Shown: piece after piece, positions 1-6,604 of the stretch | Position numbering within the stretch: position 1 is the first letter of the stretch | Layout of the letters: every line of letters begins with the position of its first letter | NCBI GenBank assembly: GCA_964627855.1 | Contig: CAZVLE010000155.1 | Location: 1 to 7,708 of the forward strand | DNA: 7,708 nucleotides | Source of the DNA: CAZVLE01 sp964627855 | GTDB taxonomy: Bacteria; Bacillota; Dethiobacteria; DTU022 | Direction: 5' to 3' | Program-made: the position numbers and the translations under genes | Notes under the pieces: model-generated | Seen by the model: the letters and a program-made list of their open reading frames with translations, nothing else | Databases searched by the model: none | Told to the model about the DNA's origin: nothing

Positions 1-45
1 ATACATTTCAAACCAAGTCCCCCTCCCGACACCACTTGTAGAAGA

Positions 46-80
46 GCGTAAGGAACAATTCTTTACGCTTTTTCTTTTTC
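46..80 (+). terminator. Intrinsic terminator of an upstream gene outside the window
   Basis: A 10-bp stem with one G-T wobble pairs 46-55 with 59-68 around a CAA loop. It is followed at once by an almost pure T run (69-79, broken by one C). This is the classic rho-independent form and it reads on the + strand. The gene it ends must lie mostly or wholly left of the window: reading frames open at position 1 stop at 41, 51 or 90, and none shows a recognisable domain. It separates the upstream unit from the methyltransferase at 170. Confidence 0.85.
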
Positions 81-91
81 TCATTACATAA

Positions 92-97
92 TATAAT
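92..97 (+). promoter_or_regulatory. Candidate -10 box (TATAAT) for the FkbM-type gene
   Basis: A perfect TATAAT lies 73 bp upstream of the TTG start at 170. No good -35 box sits 16-18 bp upstream, because that stretch is the T run of the preceding terminator, and there is no TGn extension. Transcription would start near 104. The call rests on the hexamer and on the need for a promoter after the terminator. Confidence 0.4.
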
Positions 98-169
98 GGT
101 GCAGGTATTGATCAGTGGAGGAAAAAAAACATCTGTTGATTTGAAAGGTTAACTGGGAAAGGGCAATAA

Positions 170-1078
170 TTGTATACTATAGCGGAAACTCCAATCGCCC
201 GAATGATTACTCTTGATAAAGACGATTGCATCGGACGTATTATCAGAAGCAAAACCCACTTTGGTCTGGATCAAATAATTCAGGCTAAGCATTATATTTC
301 GGCACATAACAGGGACTGGGTTCCACAGCACTTCATCGACGTAGGTGCAAACATTGGCACCCATATTATCGCTGCCCTTTTAGGTGTTGGATTCTCCGAA
401 GCCACAGCTTTTGAACCCGTGCCGGAACTTTTTAAAGTCTTACAGGAAAATATTAGCATCAATAATCTCAGCCAAAAGTCTGCACTGTTTAATCTGGCCC
501 TTTCAAAGAAAAAGACTATTCTTCAAGTTGAACTTTCTCCCCATAATACGGGCGACAATCGAATTGTTAAATCTAACCGTTTATCAAAGCACAATGAATA
601 TTTGTGGGAGAAAACAACCGTTTCAACCGTTGCCCTGGACAATATCACTATGCTTAAAGACCAGCAACTAAACTTTCAGTCATTTGATAATCTTAAGTCG
701 ATCTTACATTCAGATGAACTCTTTATGATCGGCTATAATCAGTCTGTTTCTTCACAATCGCTCTTGACAGCCGCTTTGAATAAAAACAACGCTCTTGCCT
801 GGATAGACACCCAGGGTCATGAGCCGGACATCTTCAGAGGGGCCAAAAAACTGATTAAATCCGACATACCCATGGTTACTGAATTCTGGCCGTACGGGTT
901 GATAAGGGCTGGATTTTCTTTCAATAGTTACTGGAAACATCTCAAACACCGGAAAATCTATATCCTCTCAGAAGAGCCAAAATCATTTTCCAGAAATGAT
1001 GCGCTAAACTTTTTCAAATCAGCTGTTCAACACGAAAATGAAAGCTATTCTCCCCATTTGGACTTGCTGGTGATCTAA
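170..1078 (+). CDS. FkbM family SAM-dependent methyltransferase
   Basis: A 302-residue class I methyltransferase of the FkbM type. These enzymes usually O-methylate sugars or other secondary or surface metabolites in the cytosol. The SAM-binding motif I is IDVGANIGTH (residues 56-65), the acidic ribose-binding motif is AFEP (80-83), and the FkbM C-terminal signature IDTQGHEPDIFRGA is at 212-225. About 50 residues separate VALDN (154-158) from that signature, which seems long for the family. The start is TTG. An in-frame TAA lies directly before it (167-169), so no longer start is possible. AAAGGG at 158-163 with a 6-nt gap is a usable ribosome site; ATG at 203 is the next choice. The gene stands alone between a terminator upstream and an inverted repeat downstream, and by eye it is more A+T-rich than the genes from 3558 on. 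The family is secure; the substrate is unknown. Confidence 0.9.
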   Translation: MYTIAETPIARMITLDKDDCIGRIIRSKTHFGLDQIIQAKHYISAHNRDWVPQHFIDVGANIGTHIIAALLGVGFSEATAFEPVPELFKVLQENISINNLSQKSALFNLALSKKKTILQVELSPHNTGDNRIVKSNRLSKHNEYLWEKTTVSTVALDNITMLKDQQLNFQSFDNLKSILHSDELFMIGYNQSVSSQSLLTAALNKNNALAWIDTQGHEPDIFRGAKKLIKSDIPMVTEFWPYGLIRAGFSFNSYWKHLKHRKIYILSEEPKSFSRNDALNFFKSAVQHENESYSPHLDLLVI

Positions 1079-1091
1079 ATGCTCTGCAGAT

Positions 1092-1155
1092 AGTTTAGGG
1101 GACAAAGGGAGAAGCCCTGTTATTAAACAGGGCTTCCAAATAACTTTTCTAAACT
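1092..1155. terminator. Compound inverted repeat, probable two-way terminator between convergent genes
   Basis: A perfect 11-bp stem (1111-1121 with 1126-1136) closes on an ATTA loop. Around it sit a second pair of perfect 7-bp arms (AGTTTAG 1092-1098, CTAAACT 1149-1155), each 12 nt from the inner hairpin. The + strand gene ends 14 bp to the left and the - strand gene ends 36 bp to the right. A terminator for both genes is the natural reading. The T runs are weak on both sides (ACTTTTCT on +, CCCTTTG on -), so efficiency is uncertain. Confidence 0.6.
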
Positions 1156-1190
1156 GAGCGATGTACTATTGCTGTCATTATTTGGTGCTA

Positions 1191-1808
1191 CTATTCGAAA
1201 CTCAGGTTGCTGACGATTTCTGTAAATAGAGCTTCGTCAAACTTAAATATTGCGCCTAACGTTGCTACGGTAACAACAATCCATTTGCCATCTTTTTGTG
1301 CTCCCAGAGCCATAGCATCAAGAGCTACTACGGGTACTGCCGGGTGGTTAAATTTGAAGATGGCCCGGGTGGCATCGATTCCGCCCGCAAGCCTGACATC
1401 TTCCTGTGAATCGATCTTAACTTTTGACCCTTCGGCGGCATCGATCGCTCCATTGAGAGCATCTTCAAAAGTTGCGGCTTCGTCAACATTGATAAACATC
1501 AGCGGAACTCTTTCCTCAGAAACGACATAGTAGACTATTGTCGACCCTTCAGAAACCTCGTTTTCAACCCAATCTGCCGGGTATTGCACAGAAAAGCCGT
1601 ACTCAGAGTTGACATATTCTTGAGCTTCGAATGAGAGCACTATCGGTTCGGGTTCAGCTTCTGCTTCTTCCTCTTCCGGAGCCTCAGCTTCTTCGGCGGG
1701 AACCTCAGGTTCAGTTACGGGTGCTTCAGAAGCACAACCCGCCAGCGATAACATGAAAATAAGAAACATGAAAATAAGAACATAGACGGTTAACCTTGCT
1801 TTTATCAT
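1191..1808 (-). CDS. Lipoprotein with acidic linker and PsbP-like domain
   Basis: A 205-residue predicted lipoprotein. The start is the ATG at 1808, chosen because AGGAGG (1822-1817) lies 8 nt upstream. The frame stays open to a TTG at 1850, but that start would put charged residues before the signal peptide and has no such site. Lys3 and Arg5 precede a hydrophobic stretch (6-22) and the lipobox LAGC with Cys25, so it should be lipidated and anchored on the outer face of the membrane. Residues 27-55 are a Glu/Ala/Pro-rich linker. Residues 62-205 begin with YVNSEYGFSVQYPADW, the opening typical of PsbP/Mog1-like (DUF1795-type) domains in bacterial lipoproteins, and end with a strand like those that close such domains (SNLSF). 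The function is unknown; such domains often bind ligands or help assembly. The gene is divergent from the LCP gene and convergent with the FkbM gene. I found no convincing promoter. Confidence 0.85.
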   Translation of the reverse strand: MIKARLTVYVLIFMFLIFMLSLAGCASEAPVTEPEVPAEEAEAPEEEEAEAEPEPIVLSFEAQEYVNSEYGFSVQYPADWVENEVSEGSTIVYYVVSEERVPLMFINVDEAATFEDALNGAIDAAEGSKVKIDSQEDVRLAGGIDATRAIFKFNHPAVPVVALDAMALGAQKDGKWIVVTVATLGAIFKFDEALFTEIVSNLSFE

Positions 1809-2104
1809 TAACCTTGCCTCCTCTTTGCTTACTAACCATTTGCAGCACAATCCTTACTTCTTGCTTAATTACTGATCGTCAATCTTGCCGGCAACCCTCC
1901 TTTACTGAAATCCTAAGTTCAAATTGCCTTTCACTAAAACATGATAAAAAAGGACTTTCGGTCATTCTATTCTTGCAAATTAGTGATTTATACTTCGCTC
2001 TATAATTTTAAACTCCTCTTTTTTTTCAGACTTTTTTAGTGTTGAACAAGTTGGGGTATGTTATAATCTGGCTATTAGATTTACGCTTACTGGAGGCACT
2101 GCCC
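1809..2104. other. Divergent intergenic region between the lipoprotein and LCP genes
   Basis: About 296 bp separate the two divergent start codons. The right end holds the LCP promoter and ribosome site. Just upstream is a T-rich tract (2011-2037) that could act as an UP-like element. A 10-bp palindrome, TTGCCGGCAA, lies at 1885-1894; no role can be assigned. A TATAAT at 2001-2006 lacks a properly spaced -35. No clear - strand promoter was found, and no small gene is convincing. Confidence 0.5.
2057..2067 (+). promoter_or_regulatory. Extended -10 promoter of the LCP-GT-MTase operon
   Basis: TATGTTATAAT is a perfect Gram-positive extended -10 element (TRTGn plus consensus TATAAT, hexamer at 2062-2067). 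TTGAAC at 2042-2047 resembles a -35 but is only 14 bp away, so the extended -10 probably carries the activity. Transcription would start near 2074, giving a leader of about 30 nt. Its position makes the longer GTG start at 2039 of the same frame impossible for this transcript. Confidence 0.7.
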
Positions 2105-3481
2105 ATGTCTGAAGACAGGAAGAATAATGAGAACAACCTTGACGCCGATAATAATCTTCATGGGACGGACTCTGCCGGCCATAATGGAAAAGAAGATCTG
2201 GAAAAATGCAAGACGATAGCGGTAGAGCATTATTGTTCCGATGCCGGAGAAAAAGCGAGCATCCCTTCCGACAGCTTCAAGAAAATTCAATTCAGCACAA
2301 TTAAAAAAATTCTTCTTACTGCCGGTGCAGTGCTGGCTTTTCTCCTGCTTACAGGCGGCTTGGTATCACTGGTTTTTTACTACCAGATTCAAGAGACTCA
2401 GCAGGTTATTCTTGATGAAGGCATAAATTCTCCGGAAAAAATTGTCGCAGAGAATACTGTTGACGAAGAAGAAATCGTTCGTGAAGAAATAGGTGCACAA
2501 TTTCCCGAACATATAGTTAATATTGGGCTTCTCGGTTTCGATCGTGGATGGGGCCGTGAAGACAGGGGCCACTATATGTTTCGTCCTGATGTTCAGGCTG
2601 TTATCTCGATTGATTTTGAAAAAGACCAAGTTTCTGTAATAAGGATTCCCCGCGATTCTTATGTTCCGATTCACGGTGCCGGCGGTTTTCACGATAAGAT
2701 AAACCACTCTTACATGTACGGTTACTATGCCGGCGGTGGAGATGATCAAAACGCTGATGGAATTCGCTATACTCTATTGACGATTAGCGATGTATTAGGG
2801 GGTATCCCGATCCATTATTATATATCGGTTGATATGTATTCGGTTATTGCCCTGGTTTATGTCTTGGGTGGCATCCACTATGATGTAGAAGAAAGGATCG
2901 AAGATGAAGTTTGGATCTATGGGGTCCTGCTGCCACCAATCGAGCCAGGCTACCAGCTTTTAGATGGTACTAACTATATGCGTATTCTGCAGTATCGCGA
3001 TGCCAAATCAAGCCAGGATCACGGGCGTATAGAGAGGCAGAGCAAACTGCTGACAGCAACTTATCGTTACCTGCGTAAAAATGGCAAAATTTCCGACATA
3101 CCGGCAATCTACAGAATCTACAAACAATACGTAGATACCGACCTGTCTTATAAAAAGATTTCGGCGCTTGCGAGCTACTTCCTAAAAATTGATCTAACCG
3201 ATGATAATTTACATTTTTACACTTTACAGGGATCAACCCAGATGAAAGACGGGATTTATTATGAAATTATCGATCAGGAGCAGCGCCTTGAGATTATCGA
3301 AAAGGCCTTCGGTTTGATTGTCGACCCGTGGCCGCCGATTGTATTGAAAGATAGCCCGGAATACATCCAGGAGCAGGAAAGAAAAAAAAGAATCGAGGAA
3401 GGTGAGGGGTTGAGCCCCCAATTTCCCGGTTTTGAAAATATGCCGCAGTTCGATGACTTCTTTAACCAACAATCGTATTAA
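2105..3481 (+). CDS. LytR-CpsA-Psr (LCP) family cell-wall glycopolymer transferase
   Basis: A 458-residue LCP protein. This family moves glycopolymers (teichoic acids, capsule, other wall glycans) from their polyprenyl-phosphate carrier to peptidoglycan outside the membrane. The start is the ATG at 2105, 8 nt after GGAGG (2092-2096); the frame reaches back to a GTG at 2039 but that lies inside the promoter. Residues 1-68 are a hydrophilic, Asn/Asp-rich cytoplasmic tail with Cys35 and Cys44. One membrane helix spans about 69-92. The LCP domain runs from about 137 to 320: NIGLLGFD (139-146), RPD (160-162), RIPRDSYV (180-187), DKINHSY (197-203), LDGTNYMRILQYR (286-298) and GRIERQ (307-312). The arginines and acidic residues of these blocks are the family's pyrophosphate and metal site. 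The C-terminal 40 residues are Glu/Lys- then Pro/Phe-rich and match no domain I know. It is the first gene of an operon with the GT4 and methyltransferase genes. The polymer is unknown. Confidence 0.93.
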   Translation: MSEDRKNNENNLDADNNLHGTDSAGHNGKEDLEKCKTIAVEHYCSDAGEKASIPSDSFKKIQFSTIKKILLTAGAVLAFLLLTGGLVSLVFYYQIQETQQVILDEGINSPEKIVAENTVDEEEIVREEIGAQFPEHIVNIGLLGFDRGWGREDRGHYMFRPDVQAVISIDFEKDQVSVIRIPRDSYVPIHGAGGFHDKINHSYMYGYYAGGGDDQNADGIRYTLLTISDVLGGIPIHYYISVDMYSVIALVYVLGGIHYDVEERIEDEVWIYGVLLPPIEPGYQLLDGTNYMRILQYRDAKSSQDHGRIERQSKLLTATYRYLRKNGKISDIPAIYRIYKQYVDTDLSYKKISALASYFLKIDLTDDNLHFYTLQGSTQMKDGIYYEIIDQEQRLEIIEKAFGLIVDPWPPIVLKDSPEYIQEQERKKRIEEGEGLSPQFPGFENMPQFDDFFNQQSY

Positions 3482-3557
3482 CACTATGAGGAGATCTTGC
3501 TTCTAACTATTACGAGATATAGTTTACAGTAACCAAAGAAGGGGATGAGGCGCAGAA

Positions 3558-4808
3558 TTGGAGAAACTAAAAATTGCTTTTTTAACTTATCGCGGCAATA
3601 TGCGCTGCGGAGGTCAGGGTATCTATTCCTGGTACCTTGTCCAGGAGTTAAAAAAGCTCGGCCATGACATTACCGTAATTTCCGGTCCTCCCTATATAGA
3701 TCCAATGGACCAGGTACAGATAAAAAAGCTGCCCTCCATGTATGATGTTTATGACCGCAGGTTGCCTCAGCCTCTATCAAGGTTACTTAACCCCTTGAAT
3801 TTTTGGGAATGGGTACAAATAATCTCAAAAGGTTTTCCGGAACCCTTTACCTTTACCCTGCGTACCTATTTATATTTACGCAAGCTCTTGAAACGCGGTG
3901 ATTTTGACCTGGTGCATGATAACCAATCTCTCGGTTACGGGCTTCTTTTTCTACGCCGTTGGGTGCCGGTAACCGCTACGGTCCATCATCCAATGCATGT
4001 TGATCGGGAAGCATCGTTGAAACAGGCAAGGAGTCTGAGGGAGAGAATCAAGAAACACCGTTTTTATGGTTTTATTGCTATGCAGGATCGGGTCATAAGG
4101 CGCCTCGATGGGCTGATTACGGTTTCTAAGGCAGCTAAGGAGGCCAATATCCACTCTTTTCGCATTCCTGAAGAAAGTATGAAAGTAATCTATAACGGTG
4201 TAGATACGAGCATCTTCCGTCCATTAAACTTAAAAAGAACAGAAAACAGTCTCTTACTGGTTACCAACACTGAGGATCGCAAAAAAGGAGTGCTATACCT
4301 TTTTCAAGCTATGCAACAGCTGCCGGAGGAAGTAAAGCTAATTGTAGTAGATGAAGTAAAGAAGCGTAACTACGCCGCTGTTTTGCGCGAGGAAATGGGA
4401 CTTCAAGAGAGAGTAACTTTTACCGGCCGCTTATCTACTGAAGATTTGGTGAAACAGTATAATAAAGCAAGCGTTGTAGTCGTCCCCTCGGTTTATGAAG
4501 GGTTCGGCCTACCCGCCGCAGAAGCTTCGGCCTGTGCAACACCGGTGATAGCTACCAGCGGGGGTGCTTTGCCTGAGGTGGTGGCCGATGGTGAATCAGG
4601 GTTAGTGGTTCCGCCGATGGATCCGGAGGCTTTGGCTGAGGCTATCCGCACCATTTTATCTAATCCTGAGTTAAGAGAGAGAATGGGTAATAAGGGGCGG
4701 GAAAGAGTCCAACATTTATTTACCTGGCAGAAAGCAGCCAAAGAACACACTGAATACTTCCTGGAGGTTATCAATGAATACAGTCGACTTCACGCAGCTG
4801 GGCATTAA
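3558..4808 (+). CDS. Glycosyltransferase family 4 (GT-B fold)
   Basis: A 416-residue retaining GT-B glycosyltransferase, cytosolic or membrane-associated, that uses a nucleotide sugar. The N-terminal domain opens with a beta strand (KIAFLTYR, 4-12) and a glycine loop GGQG (18-21). The C-terminal donor domain has VIYNGVD (210-216), the basic stretch EDRKKG (239-244), and the EX7E motif EGFGLPAAE with Glu314 and Glu322, followed by the usual GGALPEVV and SGLVVPP blocks. The start is TTG at 3558 with GAGG at 3547-3550, 7 nt upstream; the next in-frame ATG (3600) would remove the first strand. It lies 76 bp after the LCP gene with no terminator between, and its end overlaps the next gene by 35 bp. 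This fits surface polysaccharide synthesis. The sugar and acceptor cannot be told. Confidence 0.93.
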   Translation: MEKLKIAFLTYRGNMRCGGQGIYSWYLVQELKKLGHDITVISGPPYIDPMDQVQIKKLPSMYDVYDRRLPQPLSRLLNPLNFWEWVQIISKGFPEPFTFTLRTYLYLRKLLKRGDFDLVHDNQSLGYGLLFLRRWVPVTATVHHPMHVDREASLKQARSLRERIKKHRFYGFIAMQDRVIRRLDGLITVSKAAKEANIHSFRIPEESMKVIYNGVDTSIFRPLNLKRTENSLLLVTNTEDRKKGVLYLFQAMQQLPEEVKLIVVDEVKKRNYAAVLREEMGLQERVTFTGRLSTEDLVKQYNKASVVVVPSVYEGFGLPAAEASACATPVIATSGGALPEVVADGESGLVVPPMDPEALAEAIRTILSNPELRERMGNKGRERVQHLFTWQKAAKEHTEYFLEVINEYSRLHAAGH

Positions 4809-5529
4809 AGAAGGGGAGTTAATACTTGATGCTGGTTGCGGCATAGGCAGGCATAGCTGGAACCTGATCAAAGGTAACCACCGGGTTGTTTCGATCGATC
4901 TCGATTTGGAAGCTCTGACAGAAAACTACGGTTTTATGAAATATATGGATACCATCGGTGAAACCAGGGGGACCTTCTGTGTTATTATGGGCAATGTCCA
5001 GGCCCTTCCATTTTCCGACGCTACCTTTGACCGGGTTATCTGTTCGGAAGTCCTTGAACATGTGGATGATTATTTTGAAGCGATGTCTGAACTGGTGCGT
5101 GTGCTTAAACCAGGCGGCACCATGGGCATCTCGGTCCCCACCTGGATAACCGAAGTATTTTATTGGAGGCTGGATAAAAACTACAGTCACCCAGGGGGGC
5201 ATATCCGGATTTTCCGGGCTTATCAGGTGCGCGATTTACTGGAAGCCTTCGGACTAAAAATTTTCAACAGCAACCGCCGTCACAGTCTGCACTCGCCCTA
5301 CTGGTTCTTAAAATGTCTTTTCGGGCTCGATCGGGAGCGCGCCTTACTACCACGTGTTTACAACCGCTTTCTCTGCTGGGTTGAAAATAATTCAATCCGG
5401 CCCTTTAAGTTCATGGAGAGATTGTTAGATCCAATTTTTGGGAAAAGCTTGGTTTTCTATGCCCTCAAAGAGGAAGGTCCGGCAGTGGGCGCCGCGGATG
5501 CCCGCGCAGCATTAAAACGTCGGCAGTAG
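4774..5529 (+). CDS. Class I SAM-dependent methyltransferase (Methyltransf_11 type)
   Basis: A 251-residue methyltransferase. SAM motif I is LDAGCGIGRH (18-27), the acidic residue follows in SIDLD (40-44), motif II is GNVQALPFSDATFDRVICSEVLEH (73-96), and LKPGG (111-115) is the post-motif strand. This layout matches UbiE-like small-molecule methyltransferases. The ATG at 4774 has GGAGG (4763-4767) 6 nt upstream, inside the end of the glycosyltransferase gene. The 35-bp overlap suggests translational coupling, so the substrate may be the sugar product of that enzyme (inference). The 3' end overlaps the opposite-strand methyltransferase by 65 bp. The last 20 or so residues are Ala/Arg-rich and lie outside the fold. 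No terminator follows. Confidence 0.9.
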   Translation: MNTVDFTQLGIKEGELILDAGCGIGRHSWNLIKGNHRVVSIDLDLEALTENYGFMKYMDTIGETRGTFCVIMGNVQALPFSDATFDRVICSEVLEHVDDYFEAMSELVRVLKPGGTMGISVPTWITEVFYWRLDKNYSHPGGHIRIFRAYQVRDLLEAFGLKIFNSNRRHSLHSPYWFLKCLFGLDRERALLPRVYNRFLCWVENNSIRPFKFMERLLDPIFGKSLVFYALKEEGPAVGAADARAALKRRQ

Positions 5530-6277
5530 ACGGAATATGGCGGGCGATTAAGTTCAGGCTCCTGAGGATTATTCTGGTCACCGGTTTTGGCAACCGCTTC
5601 AATATACCTCCATACCTGGGCACACCGAATAGAAGAGATGTACCCCAGATTTTTTCCTGCTGCAGGGAAGGCCTAACCAGGGCTTTAAGCACTTTATAAT
5701 CGACCCGGATCGTATGATCTACAGGCGTATCCCAGGGCATTACGCCTTCCGGTTTTCTGATCCGCATGCCGGTGATTAAACGTCCCAGGCGAAATCCTGC
5801 GCTTTCAAAATTTGCCACACTGAGTACCACCCAGCCGTCAGGCTTGGTTACCCGTGACATTTCACAGATTGCCAGTTGGGGGTTATAGAAATGATCGATT
5901 GCTCCTTTACAGAAAACTACATCAAATGAATCATCGGCAAACGGCAGGTTTTCACCGAAAGCGCGGACCAGCCCCATCGTAAGTTTTTTTTCAGACAGCG
6001 CCTTATTGGCTTCTTCAATCATCACATCGGAGACCTCAACCCCAACACCGCTCATGCCCCGCTCTAAAAGCTGGATGGCATCCACAGCACGGCCGCAGCC
6101 GACATCTAAAAAGAATCCCTCGGGCTTATAGGCGGCATCTAATGTCTCGCCGATCATCTTTTCGCAGAGATACTCCAGATCAGGGTTGATTTCAGATGGA
6201 AAAACATGGTCATCGTTCCAGTGCAGATCAACTTTATGTTCGGCAGTCACAACTTCAATTTCTTGTGGTTTTTTCAT
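5465..6277 (-). CDS. Class I SAM-dependent methyltransferase paired with Trm112-like gene
   Basis: A 270-residue methyltransferase. Motif I is FLDVGCGRAVDA (56-67), with an acidic residue in GVGVEVSD (77-84, Glu81). Motif II and the following strand are AFGENLPFADDSFDVVFCKG (106-125), and TKPDGWVVLSV (144-154) follows. The C-terminal part (about 160-258) is basic and rich in Arg and Leu, and the tail ends PRRPLPDLPL. The ATG at 6277 has GAGGA (6288-6284) 6 nt upstream, placed within the last codons of the Trm112-like gene that ends 2 bp before it, so the two are surely co-transcribed and probably coupled. The TGA lies inside the oppositely oriented methyltransferase gene. The motifs resemble UbiE-type enzymes; the substrate is unknown. 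Confidence 0.9.
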   Translation of the reverse strand: MKKPQEIEVVTAEHKVDLHWNDDHVFPSEINPDLEYLCEKMIGETLDAAYKPEGFFLDVGCGRAVDAIQLLERGMSGVGVEVSDVMIEEANKALSEKKLTMGLVRAFGENLPFADDSFDVVFCKGAIDHFYNPQLAICEMSRVTKPDGWVVLSVANFESAGFRLGRLITGMRIRKPEGVMPWDTPVDHTIRVDYKVLKALVRPSLQQEKIWGTSLLFGVPRYGGILKRLPKPVTRIILRSLNLIARHIPSTADVLMLRGHPRRPLPDLPL

Positions 6278-6279
6278 TA

Positions 6280-6447
6280 TTATTCCTCGGGCAGCATTTT
6301 TGCTTCATTAATAAACATTATCGGTATATCATCTTTTACCGGATAGAGGCGCCTGCATTCTAAACATAAAAAACCTTCATCGCCACGCTGCTCCATCGAT
6401 ACTTTGCATACGGGGCAGACCAAAATCGAAAGCAGTTCTTTATCCAT
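6280..6447 (-). CDS. Trm112-like (UPF0434/YcaR family) zinc-ribbon protein
   Basis: A 55-residue protein, full length for bacterial members of the family (E. coli YcaR is about 60). It starts MDKELLSILVCPVC, with Cys11 and Cys14 in the CPxC knuckle, then Cys28 and Cys31 in CLEC, so all four likely zinc ligands are present. The family ending RLYPVKDDIPIMFINEA follows at 33-49. The ATG at 6447 has AAAGGGGG (6464-6457) 9 nt upstream. In eukaryotes and archaea Trm112 binds and activates class I methyltransferases acting on tRNA, rRNA and release factors; the role of the short bacterial forms is less clear to me. Here it is 2 bp upstream of a class I methyltransferase, which suggests it is that enzyme's partner (inference). 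Confidence 0.9.
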   Translation of the reverse strand: MDKELLSILVCPVCKVSMEQRGDEGFLCLECRRLYPVKDDIPIMFINEAKMLPEE

Positions 6448-6537
6448 CTATTCTTTCCCCCTTTAAAGCAACTATTCCGTCGCATGAAAGAAATACAGCA
6501 TCATAAGTTCTACACTTTAACACTAAAACCTTTTTTA

Positions 6538-6548
6538 TTTGCTATGAT
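6538..6548 (+). promoter_or_regulatory. Second, weaker extended -10-like element
   Basis: TTTGCTATGAT has the TGn extension and a TATGAT hexamer (6543-6548) and differs from the main promoter element at 6622-6632 by one base. No good -35 lies at the right distance. It could be an upstream tandem promoter for the flippase gene or a chance copy. Confidence 0.3.
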
Positions 6549-6604
6549 TAAGTGATCTGATCGATCCTACAGAGCCGGTAAATGAAAAATGGTAAAAGAG
6601 AAAG

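Noticed and set aside
1..34. A tRNA-like 3' end (TTCAAAC followed later by ACACCA)
   Set aside because: The bases that should form the T stem do not pair (T at 6 faces C at 14), so no T arm or acceptor stem can be built.
384..671. A 95-codon + strand frame inside the FkbM gene
   Set aside because: It is an out-of-frame shadow of a gene whose own frame carries all the family motifs.
1809..1850. A 14-residue N-terminal extension of the lipoprotein from TTG 1850
   Set aside because: It would place charged residues and cysteines before the signal peptide, while ATG 1808 has a perfect ribosome site.
2001..2006. TATAAT as a second LCP promoter
   Set aside because: The only -35-like sequence (TTGCAA, 1973-1978) is 22 bp away and there is no TGn extension.
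2039..2104. A longer LCP protein starting at GTG 2039
   Set aside because: This stretch contains the extended -10 promoter, and ATG 2105 has a well-placed GGAGG.
3497..3523. Internal promoter for the GT4 gene (TTGCTT, 15 bp, TATAGT)
   Set aside because: Both boxes are poor and the spacing is short; read-through from the LCP promoter is sufficient.
3488..3532. An 11-residue leader peptide (TTG 3497) after GAGGAG between the LCP and GT4 genes
   Set aside because: The spacing to the start is too short, the peptide has no attenuator-like codon run, and no terminator hairpin follows it.
5493..5506. A G+C-rich hairpin (CGCGG/CCGCG) as terminator of the + strand methyltransferase
   Set aside because: It lies inside the coding region, has only 5 bp of stem and no T run on either strand.
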